Translations under genes and position numbers: made by a program
Source of the DNA: JAFGED01 sp964551295
GTDB taxonomy: Bacteria > Chloroflexota > Anaerolineae > B4-G1
Reading direction: 5' to 3'
DNA length: 7,628 nt
NCBI GenBank assembly: GCA_964551295.1
Contig: CAZKDJ010000194.1
Location: 1 to 7,628 of the forward strand
Notes under the pieces: generated by a model
Databases searched by the model: none
What the model saw: the letters and a program-made list of their open reading frames with translations, nothing else
What the model was told of the DNA's origin: nothing
In this document: in pieces, positions 1 to 5,454 of the stretch
Numbering within the stretch: the stretch's first letter is position 1
Layout: each line of letters starts with the position of its first letter

Positions 1-31
1 GTCCCCTGCTCTGCCATTGAGCTACGTCGCC
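1..31 (-). tRNA. tRNA gene, 5' part only (cut by window edge)
   Basis: Read on the minus strand from position 31, the sequence gives a 7-nt acceptor strand GGCGACG, the TA linker, a D-arm with stem GCTC/GAGC and loop AATGGCA containing the GG pair, A26, the 5' anticodon-stem strand GGGGA and C32. The window ends just before U33 and the anticodon, so the amino acid cannot be read. The GGCGACG acceptor with GGGGAC resembles many bacterial elongator tRNA-Met genes, but this is only a guess. It has its own promoter and is not part of the che operon transcript by necessity. Confidence 0.88.
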
Positions 32-41
32 AAGTGGGGTT

Positions 42-69
42 ATTATACATAGGAGATGGGGTCTGTCAA
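42..69 (-). promoter_or_regulatory. Sigma-70-type promoter of the tRNA gene
   Basis: On the minus strand there is a perfect -35 box TTGACA (69-64), a 16-bp spacer and a perfect -10 box TATAAT (47-42). The expected transcription start is near 34-36, only a few bases before the mature tRNA 5' end at 31, so the leader would be very short. Both hexamers match consensus, as is typical of strong stable-RNA promoters. It also implies that the upstream che operon ends independently of the tRNA. Confidence 0.85.
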
Positions 70-90
70 GGGTTGGTGCACCGGGTAGGC

Positions 91-143
91 GTAGGTCACG
101 CTTACAGCGTGACGCCGCCTGTCGTGCTACAAGCACGACCTAC
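91..143. repeat. Inverted pair of REP-like hairpins with GTAG feet
   Basis: Two 23-nt units lie head to head with a 7-nt spacer. Unit A on the plus strand (91-113) is GTAG, then stem GTCACGC, loop TTACA and stem GCGTGAC. Unit B on the minus strand (143-121) is GTAG, then stem GTCGTGC, loop TTGTA and stem GCACGAC. The units match at 17 of 23 positions, and four of the six differences form two compensatory base-pair changes in the stem. The ends (91-97 and 137-143) are themselves complementary, so the whole element can fold as a three-way structure. A GTAG foot beside a hairpin is the known hallmark of REP elements mobilised by RAYT (TnpA-REP) transposases; that assignment is inference here. 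There is no T-run after the hairpins on either strand, so this is not a classical intrinsic terminator, though it may protect or end the operon mRNA. Confidence 0.78.
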
Positions 144-556
144 TGTGCGCCGTCCGCCGCGATGAACCCCATCTGCCGCAGCGTCTCGATCAGCACGGCG
201 TCGGAGAAGGCGTCCTTGGGGATGTAATCGATGGCCCCCACCTGCAAGCCCTCCAGGACGGCGTCGTTCTCGTCGCGGCAGGTGAGCATGATGATCGGCG
301 TGTCGGCGGTCTCAGGCATCTCTTTCAGTTGCTTGCACACCTCGAAACCGTTCATCTCCGGCATCTGCACGTCGAGGATGGCCACGGTGGGGCGCACCTG
401 GCCGGCCATCTCTACCCCCGACTTGCCGTCAAAGGCCAGCGCGACAGAAAGCCCCTCTCGCTCCAGTAGCGCCTGTAGATGCAGTGCCTGCGTGTGGCTG
501 TCCTCGACGACGAGAACTGTTACGTCATTTGCCTGTGAGTGTTTTTTGTCCGTCAT
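140..556 (-). CDS. Single-domain response regulator (CheY-like), distal copy
   Basis: A 138-residue cytoplasmic receiver domain with no output domain, expected to accept phosphate from the hybrid CheA of this operon. The acidic pair is E18/D19, the phospho-acceptor Asp is D62 (motif LDVQMP), the switch Thr is T92 (IIMLT) and the conserved Lys is K114 (YIPK). The ATG at 556 is chosen because AAGGAG lies 6 nt upstream and because it overlaps the preceding stop as ATGA; an ATG 21 nt earlier lacks such a site. It aligns without gaps to the receiver at 2429-2824 (about 64 of 115 residues identical), so the two are paralogues. They share an alpha-5 end (AFS.AVL.ETLRQ) also echoed in the CheA receiver. 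Its stop codon lies in the foot of the downstream REP-like repeat. Whether it drives motility, pili or another output cannot be told. Confidence 0.93.
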   Translation of the reverse strand: MTDKKHSQANDVTVLVVEDSHTQALHLQALLEREGLSVALAFDGKSGVEMAGQVRPTVAILDVQMPEMNGFEVCKQLKEMPETADTPIIMLTCRDENDAVLEGLQVGAIDYIPKDAFSDAVLIETLRQMGFIAADGAQ

Positions 557-930
557 GCGTCTCTCCTTGTGGACCATTGGATCAGGATGGCTTCTACGTC
601 GCCCGAGGGCAAGGTCTCGACGATCAGGTCGTCGACCAATAGCCTGTGGACATCGACCTGCGACGAGTCGAGGGCGCTCCGCGCTTCTCTCTCCGTCGTG
701 CAGATCACCCGGATGCCGATGCGTTCCGTCTCCTCCACGCTATCGACGACGATTTTGCCGTGGCGATGCGTGCCCAGGCCCATGACGTCGGCTATGGAGG
801 AGGTGGCCAGCGAGATGCGGGCCTGGTCGGTGATGGCCAAGCCTTTCTTGCGCGCTAGGTCCCGTACCTTGGCCCGGGCTGTCATGATATCTTGGACACC
901 TGTGGTCGTTATGGTACACATTTCGTTCAT
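553..930 (-). CDS. RsbT-like degenerate GHKL protein, second copy
   Basis: A 125-residue cytoplasmic protein related to the RsbT/anti-sigma kinase family. The N-terminal TARAKVRDLARKKG followed by QARIS (residues 17-40) matches the RsbT helix region, and the C-terminal LLVDDLIVETLPSG...IQW (97-119) matches the last helix and strands, where RsbT reads LMDEF and ends in IKW. Catalytic boxes are missing: the N-box Glu and Asn positions hold S45 and V49, the DxGxG positions hold T79, R81 and A83, and the second glycine box is deleted. It is therefore unlikely to bind ATP in the usual way. The ATG at 930 has AAAGGA 8 nt upstream, overlaps the previous stop as ATGA, and aligns position for position with the paralogue's start, so the longer start at 960 is not used. 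About 53 of 120 residues match its neighbour at 927-1313. Function is unknown; a binding or adaptor role is inferred. Confidence 0.8.
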   Translation of the reverse strand: MNEMCTITTTGVQDIMTARAKVRDLARKKGLAITDQARISLATSSIADVMGLGTHRHGKIVVDSVEETERIGIRVICTTEREARSALDSSQVDVHRLLVDDLIVETLPSGDVEAILIQWSTRRDA

Positions 931-1313
931 TGGAACCGTCCTTTCGGAGGAAGTGACCATTGAACCAAGGCCACTTTTACCTCATCAGATGGCAAGGTCT
1001 CGACGGTGAATTCGTCGACGAGCCATTTTACGTTGCCAAAGGCGTCTGACGCCAAGTGATCGTTCGCAACGTTAGTAATGACGCAGATCACCTCTATGCC
1101 TGTGCGTTTGCCTTTCTTCAAGGTCTTGACGACGAGTTGACTCTGGCTCGTACTCCTCAGATTTGTCGTATTGGCTAGTGAATACGCGGCGAGAGAGATG
1201 CGCGCCTGTCCCGTGACGTCCAGGCCCGTCTCCCGGGCAAGCTCGCGTACCTTGGCCCGCGCGGTGATGGCGTCGCATACGCTGTGAATGGGTATGGCAA
1301 GACTTTCACTCAT
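927..1313 (-). CDS. RsbT-like degenerate GHKL protein, first copy
   Basis: A 128-residue cytoplasmic protein, close to the usual length of RsbT (about 133). Family signals are TARAKVRELARETG and QARIS (residues 17-40), GIEVI (72-76) and LVDEFTVETLPSD...VQW (98-119), which follow the RsbT fold order of helix, beta strands, helix and terminal strands. The ATP-site residues are not kept: S45 and T49 stand where the N-box Glu and Asn should be, I79, N81 and A83 replace DxGxG, and the G2 glycine segment is missing. RsbT normally phosphorylates an RsbS STAS protein and activates a partner phosphatase; this copy probably keeps only a binding role, which is inference. It starts 6 nt after cheB with no good ribosome site at standard distance, so translation is probably coupled to cheB. 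It runs into its paralogue by ATGA. It could also be annotated as an anti-sigma regulatory factor. Confidence 0.8.
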   Translation of the reverse strand: MSESLAIPIHSVCDAITARAKVRELARETGLDVTGQARISLAAYSLANTTNLRSTSQSQLVVKTLKKGKRTGIEVICVITNVANDHLASDAFGNVKWLVDEFTVETLPSDEVKVALVQWSLPPKGRFQ

Positions 1314-1319
1314 AGGACG

Positions 1320-2420
1320 TCACGCTTTCTTGGAATTGGTCGCGCGTTCTAGTGCTGGCGCGATCTGATCCAGCGAGAGCACCTGATCTACCGCGTCGCG
1401 GGCCACGGCCTCCCGTGGCATGCCGTAGACGACGCAGCTCTGCTCGTCCTGTGCCAGCGTCAGCCCGCCCGCCTGGCGCAGCGCCAACAGCCCTTCGACG
1501 CCGTCGTCGCCCATGCCGGTGAGCACGACGCCGACCGCCTGGGGGCCATAGGTGCGCGCCAGGGAGTGGAATAGATCGTTGGCCGAGGGACGCAGCCCTT
1601 TATAGGGCGTCCCCTTGTATAATTCTATTATCCCTTTGGCGTTCACCCGCACGTGATAGTCGTCGGGTGCCAGCAGGATGCTGCCCGCCCGAGGCGTCTC
1701 GCCGTGACTGGCCAGACCCACGTGCAGCGGCGTCACGCCGTCGAGCCACTCGGCCAGCCCGGCGACAAAGCCGTTGGTGACGTGCTGTACGATGAGAATG
1801 GGCACGGCAAGGTCGGCGGGCAAGCGTCCCAAAATCTTGGCCAGCGTTGCCGGGCCTCCGGTTGAGGACGCGATGCCGACCATGTGCACGTTTTCCTCGG
1901 CGCGCTTTTCCGCCAATGGGGTCGCCTGTGTGGGGAAAGCGGGCGGGGGCGAGGCCTCCAGCGCCTCCGGCGGGCGCCACTCACGCCGGTCCCAGTGGTG
2001 GACGACGGGCACCTCGGCCATCAGTTTGACGGTCCGGATGATTTTTTCGCAGGTCTCTGTGTCGGCGAGACCCGGTTTGCCGACCGCCGTCAACGCGCCG
2101 GCCCGCAGCGCCTCGAAGGTGAGATTCATATCGGCCTGCATCAGGTCGGCGGTGACGACCACGATGGGCGTGGGCGTACCCCGCATGATGCGCCGCGTCG
2201 CCTCCAGTCCGTCCATCTTGGGCATACGGACGTCCATGGTCACCACGTCGGGGCGCAGCCGCTTGGTCAGCCGTACGGCTTCCTCACCGTCGGCCCCAAC
2301 GCCGACCACCTGGATGCCCTCGGCCTTCTGCAGGATCGTCACCAGCAGTTTTTGGGCCGTGGGCGAATCGTCCACGACGATGGCCCGGATAGGAGATCCT
2401 TTGGCCTTTAGCACGTTCAT
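1320..2420 (-). CDS. cheB: Chemotaxis protein-glutamate methylesterase/deamidase CheB
   Basis: CheB removes methyl groups from receptor glutamates (and deamidates glutamines) to adapt the receptors; phosphorylation by CheA activates it. The 366 residues show an N-terminal receiver (about 10-130) with acidic pair D17/D18, phospho-acceptor D63 (TMDVRMP), T90 and K115, a Pro-rich linker (about 145-170), and the esterase domain (about 175-360). The catalytic triad is visible as S186 in SSTGGP, H213 in VQHV and D306 in TGMGDDG. The length is normal. It lies between a CheY-like gene 8 nt upstream and the RsbT-like pair 6 nt downstream. No CheR methyltransferase, its usual partner, is in the window. 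The start is not certain: the AGGAG site abuts this ATG with no spacing, whereas the GTG two codons later (2414) is 6 nt away, which would give 364 residues. Confidence 0.97.
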   Translation of the reverse strand: MNVLKAKGSPIRAIVVDDSPTAQKLLVTILQKAEGIQVVGVGADGEEAVRLTKRLRPDVVTMDVRMPKMDGLEATRRIMRGTPTPIVVVTADLMQADMNLTFEALRAGALTAVGKPGLADTETCEKIIRTVKLMAEVPVVHHWDRREWRPPEALEASPPPAFPTQATPLAEKRAEENVHMVGIASSTGGPATLAKILGRLPADLAVPILIVQHVTNGFVAGLAEWLDGVTPLHVGLASHGETPRAGSILLAPDDYHVRVNAKGIIELYKGTPYKGLRPSANDLFHSLARTYGPQAVGVVLTGMGDDGVEGLLALRQAGGLTLAQDEQSCVVYGMPREAVARDAVDQVLSLDQIAPALERATNSKKA

Positions 2421-2425
2421 CTCCT
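2421..2425 (-). promoter_or_regulatory. Ribosome binding site that questions the cheB start
   Basis: AGGAG on the minus strand directly touches the ATG at 2420-2418 and stands 6 nt from an in-frame GTG at 2414-2412. Spacing favours the GTG as the main start, removing only two residues before the receiver domain. Confidence 0.55.
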
Positions 2426-2428
2426 AGT

Positions 2429-2824
2429 CTATGGCGCAGGCGCCGTCAGGATGTCCAGTTGGCGCAGCGTCTCCAGAAGTACCGCCTCGGAAAACGCGCC
2501 CTTGGGGATGAACTCGACGGCTCCCTGCTCCAGCAGTGCGTTCACCGTGATGGGCTCAGTGTGAACGGTGAGCATGATGACCGGGATGTCGGCCGTCTGG
2601 GCGTCTTCCTTGAGCATCTGACAGGCCTCAAAGCCGTTCATCTTGGGCATCTCGACGTCGAGCAGGATCACGTCTGGCACGTGTTCCTGCGCCATGTTCA
2701 CACCTATCTGACCGTCGCGTGCCCACAGCACGCGCAGCCCGGCTTGCTCCAGCGAGTGTCCGAGGGCCAGTGCCTGTGCCGGGCTGTCTTCTACGATCAA
2801 GATGGTTTTTTGTTTTTCTGCCAT
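2429..2824 (-). CDS. Single-domain response regulator (CheY-like), proximal copy
   Basis: A 131-residue stand-alone receiver, expected to be a phosphate acceptor of the CheA encoded just upstream. The acidic pair is E12/D13 (IVEDS), the phospho-acceptor Asp is D56 (LDVEMP), the switch Thr is T86 and the conserved Lys is K108 (FIPK). The ATG at 2824 has AAGGAG 7 nt upstream; that site overlaps the TAA stop of the preceding 71-residue gene. An in-frame ATG at 2950 would add 42 residues with no receiver character that simply run through the previous gene, so it is not used. It is a paralogue of the receiver at 140-556. With no DNA-binding or enzymatic output it must act through a protein partner such as a motor, a pilus machine or a phosphate sink; which of these applies is not visible. 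Confidence 0.94.
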   Translation of the reverse strand: MAEKQKTILIVEDSPAQALALGHSLEQAGLRVLWARDGQIGVNMAQEHVPDVILLDVEMPKMNGFEACQMLKEDAQTADIPVIMLTVHTEPITVNALLEQGAVEFIPKGAFSEAVLLETLRQLDILTAPAP

Positions 2825-2835
2825 ATCGCTTCTCC

Positions 2836-3051
2836 TTAGCACCTTTCTTTGACCCAAGCGTCGAGCATTTGTGCCACCTGTCTCTGCAGCCAAGCGCGTT
2901 CTGCCAGCCAGGCCTCCGTTGTGCTGCGGCTCGGCATATGGTCGTTCCACTGCTGCCCGGTCGCGAGCTTGGCGATGAGCAGCAGGAACCGCGTGCGCCA
3001 GGGTTCTTCCAGTGCGTATAGGTCGTCTACAAGCTGTACGTAGTAGGTCAT
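2836..3051 (-). CDS. Small protein of unknown function in che operon (71 aa)
   Basis: The family is not recognised. The 71 residues contain no signal peptide or clear membrane span. The sequence suggests two amphipathic helices (about 3-30, with DLYALEEPWRTRF, and about 44-70, rich in Trp, Gln and Arg) joined by a polar hinge TGQQWNDHMPSRST. Four Trp residues in 71 are notable. It starts one base after the cheA stop without an evident ribosome site, and its TAA stop lies in the ribosome site of the next response regulator, so it is wedged into the translational coupling between kinase and regulator. That tight fit and a continuous frame support a real gene. A small partner of CheA or of the response regulator is a possibility from position only. 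It shows no CheW-, CheZ- or CheX-like motif that I can recognise. Confidence 0.75.
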   Translation of the reverse strand: MTYYVQLVDDLYALEEPWRTRFLLLIAKLATGQQWNDHMPSRSTTEAWLAERAWLQRQVAQMLDAWVKERC

Positions 3052-3052
3052 A

Positions 3053-5329
3053 CTAGATTAACTGTTCGATCGTCTCCAGGAGGTTGCTCTGATCAAAGGC
3101 GCTCTTGACGATGTAGGCATCGGCACCGGCTTCGATGCCGCGCGTTTTGTCCTCCGCCGAATCCAGCGAGGTCACCAGGATCACGGGCACCTGGGCTGTC
3201 TTGGGGTCCTTCTTGACGTGCTCGGTCAGTTCGAACCCATCCACGCGGGGCATTATGATGTCTGAGATGATCAGATCGGGTACGCCGCTTTCGGCGATGG
3301 TGTTCAGCGCTTCCTGGCCGTCGGTCGCCACCTGGATGTTGTACCCGATGGCCTCCAGGATGTTCTTTTCCAGCGTGCGTGTGGTGATCGAGTCGTCCAC
3401 GATCAGGATGCGGTGTTTGGCGCGCATCTGCATCGGCGATTTCGTCTGTTCCAGCGCTCTGAGAACGGAGCCGCGCTCGCCGTGTAGCCCGAGCCTGATC
3501 AGGTCGGCCACGTTGAGAATCAGGATCACGTCGCCGGTGCCTATGATCGTGGCGCCGGCGATGCCGGCCACGCGTGCCAATTGCTTGCCCAGTCCCTTGA
3601 CCACGACCTCTTGTTCTCCGGCCAATCCGTCCACGGCGAAGGCCATGCGTCGCTCGATGGCCGATAGAATGATGACCGACGTGCTGGACTCGCCGTGTTC
3701 GGTATCCGTGCGAGGCAGGTTCAGTACGTCGCTGAGCCAGACCAGCGGGATCGGCTGTCCGTTGTAGTGCACCGTGTCGTGCCCCTCGAGGGGCGTGATC
3801 TCCTCCGGGCTGACGTGTATGATGCGCTCGACGTTGTTGAGCGGGATGGCGAACAGTTCGTCGGAAGCGTGCACCAGCAGGCCGCGCGAACTGGTCAGCC
3901 TGAGCGGCAGGGTCAGCGTGAAGGATGCGCCGCCCTCTGGCGTCCACTCGACGTAGACGCGTCCTTGCAGCGCCTCCACGTTGCGGCGCACCACGTCCAG
4001 CCCGACGCCGCGCCCCGAGATATCGGTGATGATCCGGCTGGTCGTGATCCCGGGCCGAAAGATGGCGTCGATGATCTCTGCCTCCGTCAGTGACTCGGCC
4101 TCGATCTTGTCGTGCTTGGCGATGGCCTGCTGGATTGCCTCCAGGTCGAGGCCGGTGCCGTCGTCGCTGATGCAGATGACCACGTCCTGCCCCAATTGTT
4201 CGGCAGTGAGGGTGACGGTGCCCCGTCGCGGCTTGCCGGCCGCCTCGCGCTCCTCCGGTGGCTCGATGCCGTGGTCGACGGCGTTGCGCAGCAGGTGAAT
4301 CAGCGGGTCCTTGATCTGTTCCAGCACCTGCTTGTCCATCTCGGTGTTCCCACCGACGATTCGCAGCCGGGCTTCTTTGCCTGCCTCACGGGCCATGTCG
4401 CGCACCATGCGGCCAAACGGTCCGGTGATGGTGCTGAGGGGCTGCATGCGGACGCGCTTGATATCATCCTCCAGCCCGTCGATCACCAGCGACATGTGCA
4501 TCGAATCGTTGGCATAATCGCGCGCCATGTTGCCGATCGACACGTTCACTTCGCGCAGCCGCTCCTGGCTTGTTTCGAGATACTCTAGCAGCCGCTCGAC
4601 ATCTTTTCCGGATCCGTTTTGGCCGGCGCCCTGGCGCGCCGCCTTGCCATAGACGCTGCGGACGGCCAGCCATTCTCTCTGCCAGCGAGCGGCAAATTCC
4701 TGGAGTTGCTGTATCTGGGTCAGGTGTTGCTCGGCGCGGATCTTGGTGACGAGCAGTTCCGTGAGTTGGGCCATGAGTGCGTCGAGCTTACTCACACCGA
4801 CGCGGATGGTCTCGTCGACGGCAGAGGAGGTGGTGGTTGGGGTAATCGGCGCTGCTTCCTTCACGGACGATTCTGTAGGTGCTGCCTCCTCCTGCGCTCT
4901 TTCTTGCACCGTCTCCTTCGGTGAAGGACGGAAGGGATCGAGAGTGGTGAGGGCCTGCAACGCCTGCACCGGCGGCGTGGTCTCGCCGGCTTCATAAGCC
5001 ACCTGCACCGCCTGGATCGCGTCGAGGGCTTGGTAGCAGGTAGTGAAAAGGTCCGCCGTCAGTTCGATGGCGTCGCGCTGGATGCCGTCCAATATGCTTT
5101 CGAGCGCGTGGGCCAACTGCTCGATCACGGTGACCCCCACGGCACGCGCGGCCCCCTTGAGGCTGTGGGCGGCACGGAAGGTGTTCTCCAGCATGGCCTG
5201 GCGTTTTTCGCCGCTGACGCTGCCCTGCTCCAGGGCCAGCAGGCCGTCGGTCATGGTCTGGACGTGCTCGTTCAGTTCGGCGCGGAACGAACCGATCAAC
5301 TCTTGGCGGATTTTGGCACTGATGGACAT
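3053..5329 (-). CDS. cheA: Hybrid chemotaxis histidine kinase CheA with C-terminal receiver
   Basis: CheA is the receptor-coupled kinase; it autophosphorylates on the Hpt histidine and passes phosphate to receivers. The 758 residues show: Hpt/P1 (about 5-115) with H55 in AAHSLKGAARAVG; an acidic, Pro/Thr-rich linker (about 116-170) with no P2 docking domain; an extended P3 dimer region (about 171-335) ending in VRMQPLS; the P4 ATPase with N349 in LLRNAVDHG, G1 box DDGTG (389-393) and G2 box GRGVGL (439-444); a CheW-like P5 (about 482-615); and a receiver (638-758) with D645/D646, phospho-acceptor D690, T720 and K742. All catalytic residues are present. The ATG has AGGAG 9 nt upstream. The fused receiver places it with the CheA-REC type found in FrzE and in pilus or alternative-function arrays, not the plain E. 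coli type. It follows the receptor genes after a 125-nt repeat-bearing gap. Confidence 0.97.
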   Translation of the reverse strand: MSISAKIRQELIGSFRAELNEHVQTMTDGLLALEQGSVSGEKRQAMLENTFRAAHSLKGAARAVGVTVIEQLAHALESILDGIQRDAIELTADLFTTCYQALDAIQAVQVAYEAGETTPPVQALQALTTLDPFRPSPKETVQERAQEEAAPTESSVKEAAPITPTTTSSAVDETIRVGVSKLDALMAQLTELLVTKIRAEQHLTQIQQLQEFAARWQREWLAVRSVYGKAARQGAGQNGSGKDVERLLEYLETSQERLREVNVSIGNMARDYANDSMHMSLVIDGLEDDIKRVRMQPLSTITGPFGRMVRDMAREAGKEARLRIVGGNTEMDKQVLEQIKDPLIHLLRNAVDHGIEPPEEREAAGKPRRGTVTLTAEQLGQDVVICISDDGTGLDLEAIQQAIAKHDKIEAESLTEAEIIDAIFRPGITTSRIITDISGRGVGLDVVRRNVEALQGRVYVEWTPEGGASFTLTLPLRLTSSRGLLVHASDELFAIPLNNVERIIHVSPEEITPLEGHDTVHYNGQPIPLVWLSDVLNLPRTDTEHGESSTSVIILSAIERRMAFAVDGLAGEQEVVVKGLGKQLARVAGIAGATIIGTGDVILILNVADLIRLGLHGERGSVLRALEQTKSPMQMRAKHRILIVDDSITTRTLEKNILEAIGYNIQVATDGQEALNTIAESGVPDLIISDIIMPRVDGFELTEHVKKDPKTAQVPVILVTSLDSAEDKTRGIEAGADAYIVKSAFDQSNLLETIEQLI

Positions 5330-5349
5330 GATATCGTTCTCCTGCGTCT

Positions 5350-5447
5350 ACCCTTGCGAAGGTTGCGCGTGGTCTTGGCAACGGTGCGGCGTCCCGCCAG
5401 CGTGCGTGCTCTTGGCTTGAGGCCTGCTGTGTAACCTTCGCAAGGGT
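5350..5447. repeat. 98-bp element with perfect 15-bp inverted termini
   Basis: The plus-strand end ACCCTTGCGAAGGTT (5350-5364) is exactly repeated in inverted form at 5433-5447, enclosing 68 nt. Each arm is itself an interrupted palindrome (CCTT-GCG-AAGG), so the arms can pair with each other or fold alone. A short hairpin GGCG-TCC-CGCC sits in the middle (5388-5398). No flanking target duplication is evident and no coding content is convincing. It fills nearly all of the gap between the receptor stop and the cheA ribosome site, so it is transcribed if the operon reads through. It may be a small non-autonomous mobile element (MITE or repeat-family member) or an mRNA structure that sets the receptor to kinase ratio. 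No minus-strand promoter was recognised in the gap. Confidence 0.7.
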
Positions 5448-5454
5448 CCATTCC

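Noticed and set aside
91..143. Rho-independent terminator for the che operon
   Set aside because: The hairpins are strong but no T-run follows on the minus strand, and the inverted GTAG-footed pair fits a REP-type repeat better.
931..960. A 10-residue longer start for the second RsbT-like gene (ATG at 960)
   Set aside because: The ATG at 930 has its own AAAGGA site, an ATGA overlap with the preceding gene, and aligns exactly with the paralogue's first residue.
1774..2427. Long plus-strand open frames opposite cheB (also 4112-4588 opposite cheA and 5512-6216 opposite the receptor)
   Set aside because: They are antisense to clear, fully supported genes. High GC content leaves few stops in the opposite frames, and their translations show no recognisable family or initiation signals.
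2825..2950. A 42-residue N-terminal extension of the proximal response regulator from an ATG at 2950
   Set aside because: It overlaps the coding frame of the 71-residue gene, adds no receiver sequence, and the ATG at 2824 has a strong AAGGAG site at 7 nt.
5296..5451. A 51-residue minus-strand frame starting just after the receptor stop and running into cheA
   Set aside because: It runs through the inverted-repeat element, its AGGA motif abuts the ATG with no spacing, its Arg-rich content looks like an out-of-frame GC-rich reading, and it overlaps the cheA start.
5330..5454. A separate promoter for cheA in the gap after the receptor gene
   Set aside because: No -35/-10 pair at proper spacing was found on the minus strand; a TTGCCA near 5376-5381 has no matching -10 box.
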